Assembly: GCF_014697545.1 (NCBI RefSeq) | Contig: NZ_JACJSA010000011.1 | Coordinates: 62,001 to 126,000 of the forward strand | Direction of reading: 5' to 3' | DNA length: 64,000 nucleotides | From: Oscillatoria sp. FACHB-1407 | GTDB taxonomy: Bacteria; Cyanobacteriota; Cyanobacteriia; Elainellales; Elainellaceae | Shown here: positions 37,616-47,200 of the stretch, one piece after another | How positions within the stretch are numbered: the first letter of the stretch is position 1 | Layout of the letters: each line of letters opens with the position of its first letter | Program-made: the position numbers and the translations under genes | The notes under the pieces: model-generated | Seen by the model: only the letters and a program-made list of their open reading frames with translations | Databases searched by the model: none | Told to the model about the DNA's origin: nothing

Positions 37616-37640
37616 AGGGAGTGTAGGAGTTACACTCCCT
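37616..37640. terminator. Hairpin after the MDR gene, weak terminator candidate
   Basis: AGGGAGTGTA pairs perfectly with TACACTCCCT over loop GGAGT. No T-run follows, so it may be a stability hairpin rather than a terminator. Confidence 0.45.
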
Positions 37641-37805
37641 GTACTGAACTAACTTGCACACTGCTGTAGTTATACAAGTTGCGATTGTCATCGTTTACCC
37701 CTGTTTAGAGTTTTAAGGGCTGAATGGGTAGTGTTTAACTCACTTTTTTGGCTCTTCTGTGTCAGTGATTCAATTCTCAAACTCTCTTATCTCTGGAACA
37801 TTGCT

Positions 37806-38396
37806 ATGAACCATCTATTTACTCCCGAAAACTCTGCTTTACTGCTGATCGATCATCAAGTTGGTACGATGAAATTGATCAAGAATTTACCGCTGGAGCA
37901 AGTCGAACGAAACACGCTGGCTCTAGCAAAAGCAGCAAAAATTTTAGATCTTCCGGTGATTTTCACCAGCAGTCAGGAAGAGAGAATTCAAGGCCCACTC
38001 ATGCCAGCATTGCGAGAAATTTTGCCGGAAGCCTTTGATGCGCGGGTTAAACGGGCAGGCATTGTCAATGCCTGGAATGACACGAACTTTAGAGAAGCCG
38101 TTGAAGTGGCTGGACGGCGAAATTTGATCATGGCGGGTGTGACCACCGATGTTTGTCTGGTGTTTCCCTCGATTAACGCCGTGCAGGATGGATATCAGGT
38201 GCAGGCGGTGATGGATGCTTCTGGCTCCCCCTTTGACCTCTCAGAGGAAATGTCTAGACGACGGATGGAGAAGGGTGGTGTGGTTCTAACTGCCACCAAC
38301 ACCATCATTGCAGAATTGGCTCAAGACTGGAGTAAGCCTGCTGGGTCACAGTTGATTCAGCTTTTGTTCCAGGATGTGTTGCCTGCGATTCAATAG
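37806..38396 (+). CDS. Isochorismatase-like cysteine hydrolase (second)
   Basis: About 196 residues from the ATG at 37806 (MNHLFTPENSALLLIDHQVG); upstream in-frame codons to 37731 do not match the family. Catalytic Asp is in LLIDHQVG, catalytic Cys in GVTTDVCLVFPSINAV, and a Lys sits between. It aligns with the 28191 protein through the first 30 residues (FTPENSALLLIDHQ against LTPQNCTLVLIDHQ). The substrate is unknown. It is followed within 75 bp by a second quinone oxidoreductase. Confidence 0.87.
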   Translation: MNHLFTPENSALLLIDHQVGTMKLIKNLPLEQVERNTLALAKAAKILDLPVIFTSSQEERIQGPLMPALREILPEAFDARVKRAGIVNAWNDTNFREAVEVAGRRNLIMAGVTTDVCLVFPSINAVQDGYQVQAVMDASGSPFDLSEEMSRRRMEKGGVVLTATNTIIAELAQDWSKPAGSQLIQLLFQDVLPAIQ

Positions 38397-38470
38397 ACCT
38401 TGTTCAGCCTGGGATGGGGCGATCGCCCCATCCCAATAATCCCCCTAATTTGCAAGACATCTGGCAATTC

Positions 38471-39466
38471 ATGTTGACGTTCAAGGCGATCCGACAAACT
38501 CAATTTGGTGGACCAGAGGTGCTGGTGTTGGAGGAACTACCCATCCCCCAACTGGCTGCCGAAGACGTGCTAATTCGAGTCCATGCGGCTTCGATTAACC
38601 ACTTTGATGTGATCTCGCGACGAGGTGACTTTCCGGGAGTGCCATTACCGCGCATTCCGGGGATGGATTGTAGCGGTTATGTGGAGCAGTACAACGGTAA
38701 ACGAACCGATCTGTCGGTAGGGCAACCTGTCGTTGTCCTGGGAACCACGTTGGGCAATGGTGGATCGGGTGGGTATGCGACCCATGTGTGCATCGATCAG
38801 GAGGAGGTGTTTCCAGTTCCATCAGGTATGGATTTGACGATCGCCACTTGTTTGGGAATGACCTATCTAACAGCCTGGTATGCTCTGAAGCAGCGATCGC
38901 CCCTGCAAGTGGGACAGATTCTCCTGATTCCGGGAGTGGGAGGTGGGGTAGGCAGCGCAGCCCTGCAACTGGCTCAAGCATTGGGTATTCGGGTGATTGC
39001 AACGACGAGCAGTGCTGCTAAACGCCAGCAGGCATTGGCACTGGGTGCTGAAGCCTGTTTCAACTATCGAGAGCAGGATGTCGTGCAGGCAGTACGTGAA
39101 TGGACGCAGGGACGGGGAGTAGATGCGGTATTAGATGCAGTAGGTGGCGACTCCATTCAGCAGGGACTGAACTGCCTAAGGAAGGGAGGTCAGTTACTCA
39201 GCATTGGGATTGTACGGGGCGATCGCTTTACGGTGGATGCGATCGCCTTCCTATCTAACGAGCAACACCTGCTAGGGGTGAATGTGGGGCAACTGACACC
39301 GGGCGATCGCTACCAAATCTTCTTGCAACTGGTGGATTTGATTCAATCCGGAAAACTAACTGTGACAATTGAGCACACTTTTCCTCTGGAAAAAGCGGCG
39401 GTTGCTCACGCTTTGATTGAATCTCAGGAGCAATTTGGCAAAGTCGTCCTCCTCCCCCATGGCTAG
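38471..39466 (+). CDS. Quinone oxidoreductase-like protein (zinc-less MDR, second)
   Basis: About 331 residues from the ATG at 38471; a frame back to 38414 adds residues without family similarity. The N-terminal half has FGGPEVLVLEELPIPQLAAE and VLIRVHAASINHFDVISRRG; the Rossmann motif is GVGGGVGSAALQLAQALG and AEACFNYREQDV follows. It lacks zinc ligands. Similar overall to the 36652 protein but clearly a separate lineage. Likely an NADPH quinone or enone reductase. Confidence 0.9.
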   Translation: MLTFKAIRQTQFGGPEVLVLEELPIPQLAAEDVLIRVHAASINHFDVISRRGDFPGVPLPRIPGMDCSGYVEQYNGKRTDLSVGQPVVVLGTTLGNGGSGGYATHVCIDQEEVFPVPSGMDLTIATCLGMTYLTAWYALKQRSPLQVGQILLIPGVGGGVGSAALQLAQALGIRVIATTSSAAKRQQALALGAEACFNYREQDVVQAVREWTQGRGVDAVLDAVGGDSIQQGLNCLRKGGQLLSIGIVRGDRFTVDAIAFLSNEQHLLGVNVGQLTPGDRYQIFLQLVDLIQSGKLTVTIEHTFPLEKAAVAHALIESQEQFGKVVLLPHG

Positions 39467-39582
39467 AGATCAGTGCTTAGAGACAGGTTTTGCCGTCAAA
39501 TCCATTGTAGAGAGCAGATGGGTTTGATCAACCCGCCCGTACCGTTTACGGATTGATTCAATCCATAATCCTGAGTGCTGCT

Positions 39583-39661
39583 ATTCACGGATAGGGTTTG
39601 GAAATAAAACCAGGGGGGTGTGGGGGCTGTGCCCCAGTCAGGGATAGAACCCCTGCACCCC
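39583..39661 (-). repeat. Composite repeat: 42-bp element plus partial double-hairpin copy E
   Basis: Two pieces. GCTATTCACGGATAGGG with TTTGGAAATAAAACCAGGGG (39583-39617) recurs inverted at 63393-63431 with one base different. Next to it, 39611-39661 is the core of the double-hairpin family in reverse (GGGGGCTGTGCCCC, GAACCCCTGCACCCC). No complete MITE ends are present. Confidence 0.65.
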
Positions 39662-39727
39662 AAATTCCCACCCTTATTTACGACGAGTTGTACTTAGTTT
39701 CAGCAAAGAAGGGATGATGAAATTAGT

Positions 39728-40762
39728 ATGAAACCGAGATCGTTATTTGTGTGGTTGTTTGTCGGAATTGTGACTTGTTGCATTGTTGTTGGGCAAATAT
39801 TACCAACTGCGAGCACTCCATCAGCGATCGCACAAGCTGACATGACACAAGCCAACATTTCCTTACCTGCCAATGCGATCGGTCCTGCTATTCCTGCTGA
39901 TAAGGGTTATCTAGTCGAAGAAATCCGCGATGGGTTGTATTGGGTTACAGATGGGTTGTATAACGCCATGTTTATGGTCTACGACGCAGGTGTTGTGGTT
40001 GTAGATGCACCTCCAACAATTGGTGAAAATTACCTCAAAGCAGTTCAAGACGTCACGGATAAACCTATTACCCACATCATTTATTCCCATTCTCATACGG
40101 ATCACATTGGAGCCGCTTATCTGTTTCCAGCGACAGCTACCTTTATTGCTCAAGCAGAAACGGCTGAAATTTTGACTCGTCGTCGTGATGCGCGTCGTCC
40201 ACTCCCGACTACCACCTTTCAAGATACCTACACGTTAGAAGTAGGTGATCAAACATTGGAGCTAGCCTATCGAGGCAACATTCACCAGGCAGGTAATATT
40301 TTTATCTATGCACCCAAGCAGAAAGTTCTGATGTTGGTGGATATTGTTTATCCGGGGTGGGTGCCTTACAAGAATTTGGGGATTGCAGAAGATGTACAGA
40401 GCTATATCGAGGGGCACAGTATTGCGCTGGAATATGACTTTGATCTGTTTTTAGGAGGGCATGTAACCCGACTGGGCACTCGACAGGATGTGTTGGATTC
40501 GCAGGAATATGTCAACGACCTGAAGCTGGCTGCAACTCAAGCCCATCAAGCGATCGCCATTGCTGATGTTGCTCAACAGGTGACCAATCCTAACCCCTTC
40601 AAGGTATACGATGCCTATCAAGATGCTCTTAGCCAATTTTGTACAGAACGAGTATTGAACAAGTGGCAAAATCGACTGGGTGCAGCGGAAACCTATACCC
40701 CTGACAACTGTTGGATTATGGTTGAGGCACTGGGAGTGGATTTAGTGACATCTCAGCCATGA
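39728..40762 (+). CDS. MBL-fold metallo-hydrolase, exported
   Basis: A 344-residue metallo-beta-lactamase-fold hydrolase. The first 40 residues are a signal peptide (FVWLFVGIVTCCIVVGQILP, with a likely cleavage after AIAQA). The two-zinc motif is IYSHSHTDHIGAAYLF around residue 118, with further ligand candidates LGGHVTRLG downstream and a DIVYPGW Asp. The closest recognisable type is the periplasmic quinoprotein relay/lactonase-like MBL group. The substrate is unknown. It precedes an iron porin gene; the two need not be co-transcribed because 240 bp separate them. Confidence 0.88.
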   Translation: MKPRSLFVWLFVGIVTCCIVVGQILPTASTPSAIAQADMTQANISLPANAIGPAIPADKGYLVEEIRDGLYWVTDGLYNAMFMVYDAGVVVVDAPPTIGENYLKAVQDVTDKPITHIIYSHSHTDHIGAAYLFPATATFIAQAETAEILTRRRDARRPLPTTTFQDTYTLEVGDQTLELAYRGNIHQAGNIFIYAPKQKVLMLVDIVYPGWVPYKNLGIAEDVQSYIEGHSIALEYDFDLFLGGHVTRLGTRQDVLDSQEYVNDLKLAATQAHQAIAIADVAQQVTNPNPFKVYDAYQDALSQFCTERVLNKWQNRLGAAETYTPDNCWIMVEALGVDLVTSQP

Positions 40763-41004
40763 ACATCGAAAGGTAAATCTCTGAACTGCTGGTGTTGCTC
40801 TAAAACAGATGTTTGCAACAAACTTTTATCTCACAACAATGATAAGAGTCTGTACGAAGCGATGTTTACGCTCTATTCTAATATTTGTGTATTTGAGTGT
40901 TATACCGTTTCTATAAATTGGGTTGTACACGCATACATCTATAAGAGTAGTTCGTGAACTGCTTCTATCTCATCTGTCGTTCTATTTTAAGGAATTGCTC
41001 TGAT

Positions 41005-42681
41005 ATGGTAAAACCTCAATTAACCTGGCTACAACTCATCGGAATGAGTTGTCTGCTCGTTTTTATATCTCCTGTTCAAGCAGAAACAGTACAGGATCAA
41101 ACCTCAACGTTCGATATATCAGATCCATTAGCGACCCCTGAAGTTCAGATTGATAGCGAAATTAATTCTGGTGCTGCTGCATTAGAGGATCCATTGGAGA
41201 GGGATGAGTTCATTGACCAAGTGACATCGGTCAGCCAGCTATCGGATGTGCAACCGACGGATTGGGCATTTCAAGCACTTCAATCTCTGGTAGAGCGATA
41301 TGGAGCGATCGCCGGATATCCAGATGGTACGTTTCGGGGAAGCCGCAGCATGACCCGCTATGAATTCGCGGCTGCATTGAATACGGCTCTAGACCGCATC
41401 AATGAATTGATTGCAACAGGGTCAACCTCGCTGGTCACCCAAGCCGATTTGGTCGCGCTACAACGATTACAAGATGAGTTTGCCGCAGAACTGGCGACAC
41501 TGCGCGGACGAGTAGATATGCTAGAAGCGCGAACAACTGAGCTGGAGGCAAATCAATTTTCTACGACGACACGACTCGTAGGACAAACCATCTTTGCGGT
41601 GAATGCAGGCGGGATTGATGGAGATACGGTGCTCAGCCCCACTGGAGCCACTTTTAGAACAGACGATCCGAATGCAACGTTAATTTACCGGGTGAGCTTG
41701 GATTTAAATACGAGTTTCACTGGAACCGATTTACTCAGAATCCGCCTGGACACAGGGAGTGGCGGACCGAATGACAACGCGGGTGGGTTTTTAGAACCCA
41801 ACTTTGGAAGTACGTTAGACTTTTCGGCTAAACCTCCCAGCAATGGCACCTTTGGCATTGGTCGCTTATTCTATACCTTCACTCCCTTAGAAGGGGTTAC
41901 GGTTTCCATCGCGCCTAATATGCGTACCACGGACTATGTTGATCGCAACCGATACGCCAATCTGAGTTTCCGTGACTTCAGCACACTGGCGTTGATGAAC
42001 AATTACGTCCTATTCCCTATCAATGGCCCTAGCTCAGGGGCTGCTGTTGATTGGAAGGTTGGCGATAGCCCGTTTACGATTCGGGCATTATATGCGGCTG
42101 CTGATGCGGGTAATCCCACGAATCAGGGCGTTTTGCGGGGAACGGCTCCCTTTGTGTCGTTGCTCTATCCTGGTAGCACGTCACCTACTACTGACCTGGG
42201 CGATCGCGGTTTGTTTGGAGATACTCATCAGGGTATTGTTGAACTGGAATATGCCCCCTCAAGCGAGTTTGCCGTGCGAGTGCAATACAGCGGAGGGGAC
42301 ATTTTCGATCGCTCGTTTGATGCGATTGGGGTCAATGCAGAAGTGGCGATCGCACCTTGGGTAGCCCTGTTTGGACGTTATGGCTTTAGCCAGTACAGCG
42401 ATACAGCGTTTGGTGAGATTGAACCAAACTATTGGATGACGGGCATTGTCTTTCCCGATCTGTTACAAGAGGGAGCCGTCGCTGGAATTGCAGTCGGTCA
42501 GCCGTTTATTGCCACTGAAATTGGAAATGCTACTCAAACGAATATCGAAGCGTTTTATCGGTTTCCCATTAACGACAACATCCAAATCACACCAATGATT
42601 CAAATCGTGACCGATCCTGGCAATCGGAGTGAGAATGGTGCGATCGTTACAGGCACATTGCGGACTGCTTTTTTCTTCTAG
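41005..42681 (+). CDS. Iron uptake porin with SLH domain
   Basis: About 558 residues from ATG 41005, with AAGGAA upstream; earlier in-frame codons to 40954 lack a ribosome binding site. A signal peptide (LIGMSCLLVFISPVQA) is followed by an SLH domain (LSDVQPTDWAFQALQSLVER, YPDGTFRGSRSMTRYEFAAA), a short coiled coil (LATLRGRVDMLEARTTELEA), and a C-terminal OprB-type beta-barrel ending in aromatic FFF. The organisation matches cyanobacterial SLH-OprB outer-membrane iron porins. The AT-rich upstream region shows no recognisable Fur box by eye. Confidence 0.92.
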   Translation: MVKPQLTWLQLIGMSCLLVFISPVQAETVQDQTSTFDISDPLATPEVQIDSEINSGAAALEDPLERDEFIDQVTSVSQLSDVQPTDWAFQALQSLVERYGAIAGYPDGTFRGSRSMTRYEFAAALNTALDRINELIATGSTSLVTQADLVALQRLQDEFAAELATLRGRVDMLEARTTELEANQFSTTTRLVGQTIFAVNAGGIDGDTVLSPTGATFRTDDPNATLIYRVSLDLNTSFTGTDLLRIRLDTGSGGPNDNAGGFLEPNFGSTLDFSAKPPSNGTFGIGRLFYTFTPLEGVTVSIAPNMRTTDYVDRNRYANLSFRDFSTLALMNNYVLFPINGPSSGAAVDWKVGDSPFTIRALYAAADAGNPTNQGVLRGTAPFVSLLYPGSTSPTTDLGDRGLFGDTHQGIVELEYAPSSEFAVRVQYSGGDIFDRSFDAIGVNAEVAIAPWVALFGRYGFSQYSDTAFGEIEPNYWMTGIVFPDLLQEGAVAGIAVGQPFIATEIGNATQTNIEAFYRFPINDNIQITPMIQIVTDPGNRSENGAIVTGTLRTAFFF

Positions 42682-42800
42682 CTATCCCTCTTTAATCACT
42701 CTGATGGGGAGTATTTTACCGAAAGTCTTGTTCCTAATTTGTTTGTGGAGAAAGTGATAAAAGTGATAGAAGAGGGATAACTCTGACTCCTAAATCCTGT

Positions 42801-43937
42801 CTACTGAGTTGCCATGACGGGAAGTTGGTCTGGTTCAATGGTCAGTGCCACTGTTCGCTCACTGCGTTGCAGTGTGACGGGTAGCTTACCCCCCACTCCC
42901 ACTCGTTCGATGAGTTGCTGCACTTTATTCGCCTGGGTAACGGGTTGATCATCAACCATTTGAATCACATCACCCGCACGCACACCCGCTTTGGCAGCAG
43001 GCGAATTGCGTTGAACCTGCACCACTAAAACTCCCTCGTCTTCATCAACCTGCATACCGCTATTCGGCGATCGATTGATAAATTGCTTCACCTGTGGATT
43101 AAGCGCAACCATTTGTACCCCGATATAGGGATGTTGCACCTGTCCCGTGGTGATGAGCTGTTGAGCAACCTGCTGGGCGGTGTTGATCGGAATAGCAAAG
43201 CCAAGTCCCTGTGCTCCCTGAAGAATGGCGGTGTTGATGCCAATCACATCTCCTGCGGCGTTGAGCAGTGGTCCCCCAGAATTCCCTGGATTGATTGCAG
43301 CATCTGTTTGGATGAAGCCAACTCGCTTATCAGGAATACCGATCGCCGCACTAGATCGCTCAGTGCCACTAATCACACCTACCGTTACGGTTTCCTGCAA
43401 CCCAAGCGGATTACCGATCGCGATCGCCCACTGCCCTTGTCGAACTGCATCCGAGTCCCCAAGGGTGACGGTGGGCAAATTCTCCGCTTGTACCCGAATC
43501 ACAGCTACGTCGGTGACTGGATCTTTTCCCAATACCTGCCCCTCTAAAATCTGACCATCCTGAAATGAGACAGTTACGGTGTCTGCTTCATTCACTACGT
43601 GAGCATTGGTGAGCAACAACCCATCCGCGTCAATTACAAATCCAGAACCAATGCCTTGCAACACAGGAGCATTCAAGGGCGATGACTGTCCTCCACCCAG
43701 GAAGGGTCTTAGAGGACCAGGCACCGTTCTTGATCCTCCTAAAGTTCGAGATACATTCACCTGAACCACGGCTGCTTCCGCTTTATCAACGGCGGCGGTG
43801 ACAAAGTTATCCTCCGCGTTGTTTGGCTGAAGTGGGAAAGCCTGAGCAGCACCGTTGTTCAAACATCCAATACCAAGGCTAAGAAACACAATTAGCAAAC
43901 AAGTTGCTAATCGCTGTATCCAACGCTGAGAAGTCAT
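42801..43937 (-). CDS. HtrA/Deg-type serine protease with PDZ domain
   Basis: A 378-residue trypsin-like periplasmic protease. An N-terminal signal segment (LATCLLIVFLSLGIGCLNNG) is followed by the catalytic domain with His in LLTNAHVVNE, Asp in KDPVTDVAVIRV and Ser in INPGNSGGPLLNA, and one PDZ domain (SPAAKAGVRAGDVIQMVDDQ). Length and single PDZ match cyanobacterial HhoA/HhoB/HtrA; I cannot assign which of the three. It would degrade or refold misfolded envelope proteins. A short frame starts 26 bp away on the opposite strand. Confidence 0.94.
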   Translation of the reverse strand: MTSQRWIQRLATCLLIVFLSLGIGCLNNGAAQAFPLQPNNAEDNFVTAAVDKAEAAVVQVNVSRTLGGSRTVPGPLRPFLGGGQSSPLNAPVLQGIGSGFVIDADGLLLTNAHVVNEADTVTVSFQDGQILEGQVLGKDPVTDVAVIRVQAENLPTVTLGDSDAVRQGQWAIAIGNPLGLQETVTVGVISGTERSSAAIGIPDKRVGFIQTDAAINPGNSGGPLLNAAGDVIGINTAILQGAQGLGFAIPINTAQQVAQQLITTGQVQHPYIGVQMVALNPQVKQFINRSPNSGMQVDEDEGVLVVQVQRNSPAAKAGVRAGDVIQMVDDQPVTQANKVQQLIERVGVGGKLPVTLQRSERTVALTIEPDQLPVMATQ

Positions 43938-43962
43938 TGCTCGTTGCTCACTTTGGGACTAC

Positions 43963-44154
43963 ATGGTCTGCAAACGTTGGAACCACTTACGGCTGCGGCT
44001 CCATAAGCATGTTAGCGCGATCGCTCAAGCTCACTCTCTACCAGAAGATCAACTTGATATCGTTCATGTATTTGGCGATGGCGATGTTGTTGGAGTTGGC
44101 TGGGACTGCTCACACACAAAACGCAAGACGGTTGCTGCGCTGCTGCCTGATTGA
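43963..44154 (+). CDS. Short hypothetical ORF, doubtful
   Basis: A 63-residue frame: MVCKRWNHLRLRLHKHVSAI, AQAHSLPEDQLDIVHVFGDG, then DVVGVGWDCSHTKRKTVAAL. Composition looks protein-like, and it has its own ATG, but its last 90 bases overlap the end of the surface-adhesin-like gene on the other strand and no family is recognised. It may be a remnant. Confidence 0.3.
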   Translation: MVCKRWNHLRLRLHKHVSAIAQAHSLPEDQLDIVHVFGDGDVVGVGWDCSHTKRKTVAALLPD

Positions 44155-44525
44155 GGTTGTGCTAGCGGACCAGCATCGTTATAGTTAATCCGCTGGATGA
44201 CCTGTCGCTCTCTGCCATGAACAACAACTCGCCTGAGCCGAGAAACGCCGCTGGCACAATCAACAGAGCGATACAACATGGCACCATAAACGGGCTGTTC
44301 TAGTTCAACTCCGATAAACACATCATTCGGTTGAGGAAAATCACGGTATTCCCAATACCAAACAATTCCATCTTTAAACTCAATTGAGTTGCGCTCTACC
44401 ATAAAGCGATCGCCGACTGCATTGCGTGTTATCTCAACCCAGTTTTCTTGGGCAGGTTGAGCCAGCACACTAGCAACGGTAACAAACGGAATCATCGCTG
44501 CCAAACCAATAAACAGAGTTTTCAT
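44064..44525 (-). CDS. Surface-adhesin E-like secreted protein
   Basis: About 153 residues from ATG 44525 (MKTLFIGLAAMIPFVTVASV); upstream in-frame residues to 44630 overlap the preceding gene and lack family similarity. Cleavage after VLAQP is likely. The mature part (WVEITRNAVGDRFMVERNSI, then IVWYWEYRDF, YRSVDCASGVSRLRRVVVHG) matches the small adhesin-E-like beta domain common in cyanobacteria, with a Cys pair. Function in these organisms is not established. It follows a TPR gene by 4 bp and is probably co-transcribed. Confidence 0.72.
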   Translation of the reverse strand: MKTLFIGLAAMIPFVTVASVLAQPAQENWVEITRNAVGDRFMVERNSIEFKDGIVWYWEYRDFPQPNDVFIGVELEQPVYGAMLYRSVDCASGVSRLRRVVVHGRERQVIQRINYNDAGPLAQPQSGSSAATVLRFVCEQSQPTPTTSPSPNT

Positions 44526-44529
44526 AGAG

Positions 44530-45255
44530 CTACTGGGGATTAGGCTGAGATTGGTTATCAGACGCCTCTTCAGGTGTGCGGGTACGATAACGCTCAACAT
44601 TTTGGATGGCTTGCTGAGCATAGGTATCATCGGGACGTTCGTCTAATGCTCGCCGAAAATAGAGCAACGCTGTTTCATAATCCCGTTGCTGTGTTGCCTC
44701 GTATCCTGCCATCATATAGCGATCGAACTCTGAGGACTGGGGAGGTTGCTGTGCAGAAGATGGGGAGGGTTGAGGCGTAGCAGTTGCCGCTCCCCCTCGC
44801 TGTTGCTGATAGGCATTCACAACCCGCTGAATGTAGTCTGCAATTTCAGTACTATTATGCTGAGACGGGTCACCCCGCATCCACCAGGCAGCAGCCCGAC
44901 GCACCGCCAACGTTTCATTGTTACCGCTAGCCCCATACTCGTCTTGCAGCACATCTCGCATCACACAAGTGACAACTGAACGGGCAACCGCTGGACTAGC
45001 CTCAAACTCAGTTGGAGAAAGCTCCCGACCAATACATGATCTTGACCATCGAGGAATGTTTCCTGGCATGATCTGCCAGTCGCTATATAGCCCATCATTC
45101 TCACGTCCTGTTTGAGGTGCTGCCTGACGCAGGGCTTCGACCAGTGCTGCAACTTGTTGATCTGAAACTTGTGCTTGGGCTGGTAACGTCCCCACTGTAA
45201 GCAGGACGCTGAGGCTGACGATGAGTTTGCCAATGAGTAATCGCATCACTATCAT
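44530..45255 (-). CDS. Secreted TPR-containing hypothetical protein
   Basis: A 241-residue protein; ATG at 45255 or 45246 (MRLLIGKLIVSLSVLLTVGT), both giving a signal peptide cut after AQA. The N-terminal 120 residues are helical with paired cysteines (IMPGNIPRWSRSCIGRELSP). A Ser/Pro/Gln-rich linker (ATPQPSPSSAQQPPQSSEFD) leads to TPR-like helices (AGYEATQQRDYETALLYFRR, ALDERPDDTYAQQAIQNVER). Probably an envelope scaffold; partner unknown. First gene of a two-gene operon. Confidence 0.75.
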   Translation of the reverse strand: MIVMRLLIGKLIVSLSVLLTVGTLPAQAQVSDQQVAALVEALRQAAPQTGRENDGLYSDWQIMPGNIPRWSRSCIGRELSPTEFEASPAVARSVVTCVMRDVLQDEYGASGNNETLAVRRAAAWWMRGDPSQHNSTEIADYIQRVVNAYQQQRGGAATATPQPSPSSAQQPPQSSEFDRYMMAGYEATQQRDYETALLYFRRALDERPDDTYAQQAIQNVERYRTRTPEEASDNQSQPNPQ

Positions 45256-45457
45256 CCAAATTACATCCCAAACCGCATCTTACAGTTATCCCTTAGAGTT
45301 TGTCATTCATCATTTGTTAGTTGTTTTTTGAAGAAAAATAAGCAAGTGGGGAGTGAACGTAAAGTTGAGAATTAGACAGAATTTACTTTCTTAAAGTGTC
45401 AATTTATGGTTAACTTTTGTGTTGTCAACTCCCGTTAGAGGTAGATCCTAATTCCCA

Positions 45458-45552
45458 TATAGCAACCGTTAAGACAGTTAATCAAGGAGGCTGTGCCCCA
45501 GTCGGGGGTTCCACCTCTGCACCCCGTCCTAACTAACCCCTCGGTTGCTGTA
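45458..45552 (-). repeat. Double-hairpin MITE-like repeat, copy B
   Basis: Ends TATAGCAACCG (left) and CGGTTGCTGTA (right) are inverted repeats. Read on the minus strand it contains TTAGGACGGGGTGCAGAGGT, then GACTGGGGCACAGCC and AACTGTCTTAACGGTTGC, aligning with copies A and C. It lies between the TPR gene promoter region and the LysR gene end. Confidence 0.8.
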
Positions 45553-45598
45553 GGAGATCAAACCTGGAGATGCCCTTGATTCTCGCAACAGTTAAACG

Positions 45599-46501
45599 CT
45601 AAAGACGTGAGCAAACCTCAGCCAGTTGTGTTCTAAACCATGTCTGTGCTGTATTTCGTTGGCTTCGTTCATGCCACATCATCTTTACTGTCGTGGGGTT
45701 AATTTCAATAGGAATAGCTGTCAGGTGAAGCTGATTGGCAATACCGCTTAATTGAATCACTCGTGTTGGTAGTACTGCAATGAGATCAGAATTCACAAGG
45801 ATCTGAGGAGCGACAGAAAACTGATTTACAGTGAGTCCGATACGCCGATGTAACCCTCGCTCTTGTAGTAATGGGTCGATAACTCCCGTCGATTCTCCAG
45901 TTAACGTCACCAGTAAATGGTTTGCTTGAGCATAGCGGTTGAGTGTCAGCTTTTTTCTCGCCAATGAATGATCACGCCGCATGGCACAAATCCAGGGAGA
46001 GGTCAGTAAGGGGTGCGATCGCACCCGTGGCGGTGGGCTTGGAAAAACCCCAATGGCAATATCAATTTCTGCTTGTTCTAACAACATTGGAGCATTGATG
46101 TGAGTGTTCGGTATGGTTCGCAAATTAATCTGGGGGGCGATCGCTTCAATCACTCTCATTAACGGAGGCAAAATCAAAGCAGCACTAAAGTCGTTTAAGG
46201 CGATCGTAAAGGTAGCCGTCTCTGTAGCAGGGTCAAATTCAACAGGTTCCAGCGTTTGTCGAATTTGATTGAGTGCTTCACGTAGAGGTTGCCAGATTTG
46301 CAGGGCTTTTGGAGTAGGGCTAACTCCACTTGGAACTTTGATAAACAACTCATCATTCAATAAGTGACGTAAGCGTTTCAACGCATTGCTAACCGCAGGT
46401 TGAGTCATATTTAATCGTTCGGATGCTCGCGTCACATTGAGTTCTGTCATCACGGCGTCAAACACATTGAGCAGGTTGAGGTCAAAATGCTCATAATTCA
46501 T
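45599..46501 (-). CDS. LysR family transcriptional regulator
   Basis: About 300 residues from ATG 46501 (MNYEHFDLNLLNVFDAVMTE); an upstream start at 46519 adds six. The winged helix-turn-helix is LNVTRASERLNMTQPAVSNA and LKRLRHLLNDELF, residues 18-55. The effector-binding domain spans 95-300. The promoter is shared with a divergently transcribed oxidoreductase 90 bp away, the usual layout in which a LysR protein controls its neighbour. The AT-rich spacer contains CTATTAGACAATATAACAG, a plausible LysR site. Confidence 0.93.
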   Translation of the reverse strand: MNYEHFDLNLLNVFDAVMTELNVTRASERLNMTQPAVSNALKRLRHLLNDELFIKVPSGVSPTPKALQIWQPLREALNQIRQTLEPVEFDPATETATFTIALNDFSAALILPPLMRVIEAIAPQINLRTIPNTHINAPMLLEQAEIDIAIGVFPSPPPRVRSHPLLTSPWICAMRRDHSLARKKLTLNRYAQANHLLVTLTGESTGVIDPLLQERGLHRRIGLTVNQFSVAPQILVNSDLIAVLPTRVIQLSGIANQLHLTAIPIEINPTTVKMMWHERSQRNTAQTWFRTQLAEVCSRL

Positions 46502-46591
46502 ACCAGTGATAACCCTCATCTCAATTATCTATTAGACAATATAACAGTTTTGCCAATATCGTGGACTTGTAGGGCTAAGGCAGAGCAAGCC

Positions 46592-47149
46592 ATGAAAAAC
46601 GTGTTAGCGATTTTGGCACATCCAAACTTTGCAGAATCAAGAGGCAATAAGACACTGGTAGACGCGATTCAAGCACTACCATCGGTTAAGATTCACAATC
46701 TCTATGAGCGATATCCCAACTGGCAGATTGATGTGCAAGTTGAGCAAGAACTCTTGAGACATCATGATTTGATCGTGCTGCAATTTCCGTTGCAGTGGTA
46801 CTCGGTGCCACCTCTGCTGAAAAAATGGATGGATGATGTTTTGACTTATGGGTTTGCCTTTGGAACAGGTGGAACTGCACTCCAGGGTAAAGAACTGATG
46901 CCCGTTGTAACCACTGGTGGAACATCAGATATGTATGTCGCAGGTGGTGCAGTTAACTTTACGATCAGTGAATTTTTGCGACCGATTCAACAAACAGCTA
47001 ACTACTGCGGAATGATCTACAAAACACCTTTTACCGTTCATGGATTGTTTCCCAAAGTGTTAGAGGTTCCTGGAACAATTACCGATGAACAGATGTTTGA
47101 AGAAGCTCAGCGATATCAACATCTATTGCGACAATACAGCGAAAGTTAA
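46592..47149 (+). CDS. NAD(P)H-dependent oxidoreductase, flavodoxin-like (KefF/MdaB-type)
   Basis: About 185 residues from ATG 46592 (MKNVLAILAHPNFAESRGNK); upstream in-frame codons belong to the divergent promoter. The flavodoxin-like fold is shown by LAILAHPNFAESR (FMN phosphate loop), LIVLQFPLQWYSVPPLLKKW and VTTGGTSDMY. Family members reduce quinones with NAD(P)H and bound FMN. The gene is divergent from a LysR regulator, its probable controller, and 51 bp upstream of an MBL-fold hydrolase. Confidence 0.9.
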   Translation: MKNVLAILAHPNFAESRGNKTLVDAIQALPSVKIHNLYERYPNWQIDVQVEQELLRHHDLIVLQFPLQWYSVPPLLKKWMDDVLTYGFAFGTGGTALQGKELMPVVTTGGTSDMYVAGGAVNFTISEFLRPIQQTANYCGMIYKTPFTVHGLFPKVLEVPGTITDEQMFEEAQRYQHLLRQYSES

Positions 47150-47200
47150 TTATAAAGCCGTTTTAAGGCGGACAGAAACAGAATTCGATTGGAGCCAGAT

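Noticed and set aside
43904-44188. 94-codon frame opposite the protease and adhesin-like genes
   Set aside because: Starts inside the protease gene on the other strand and has no family features; the alternative 63-codon frame is slightly more plausible.
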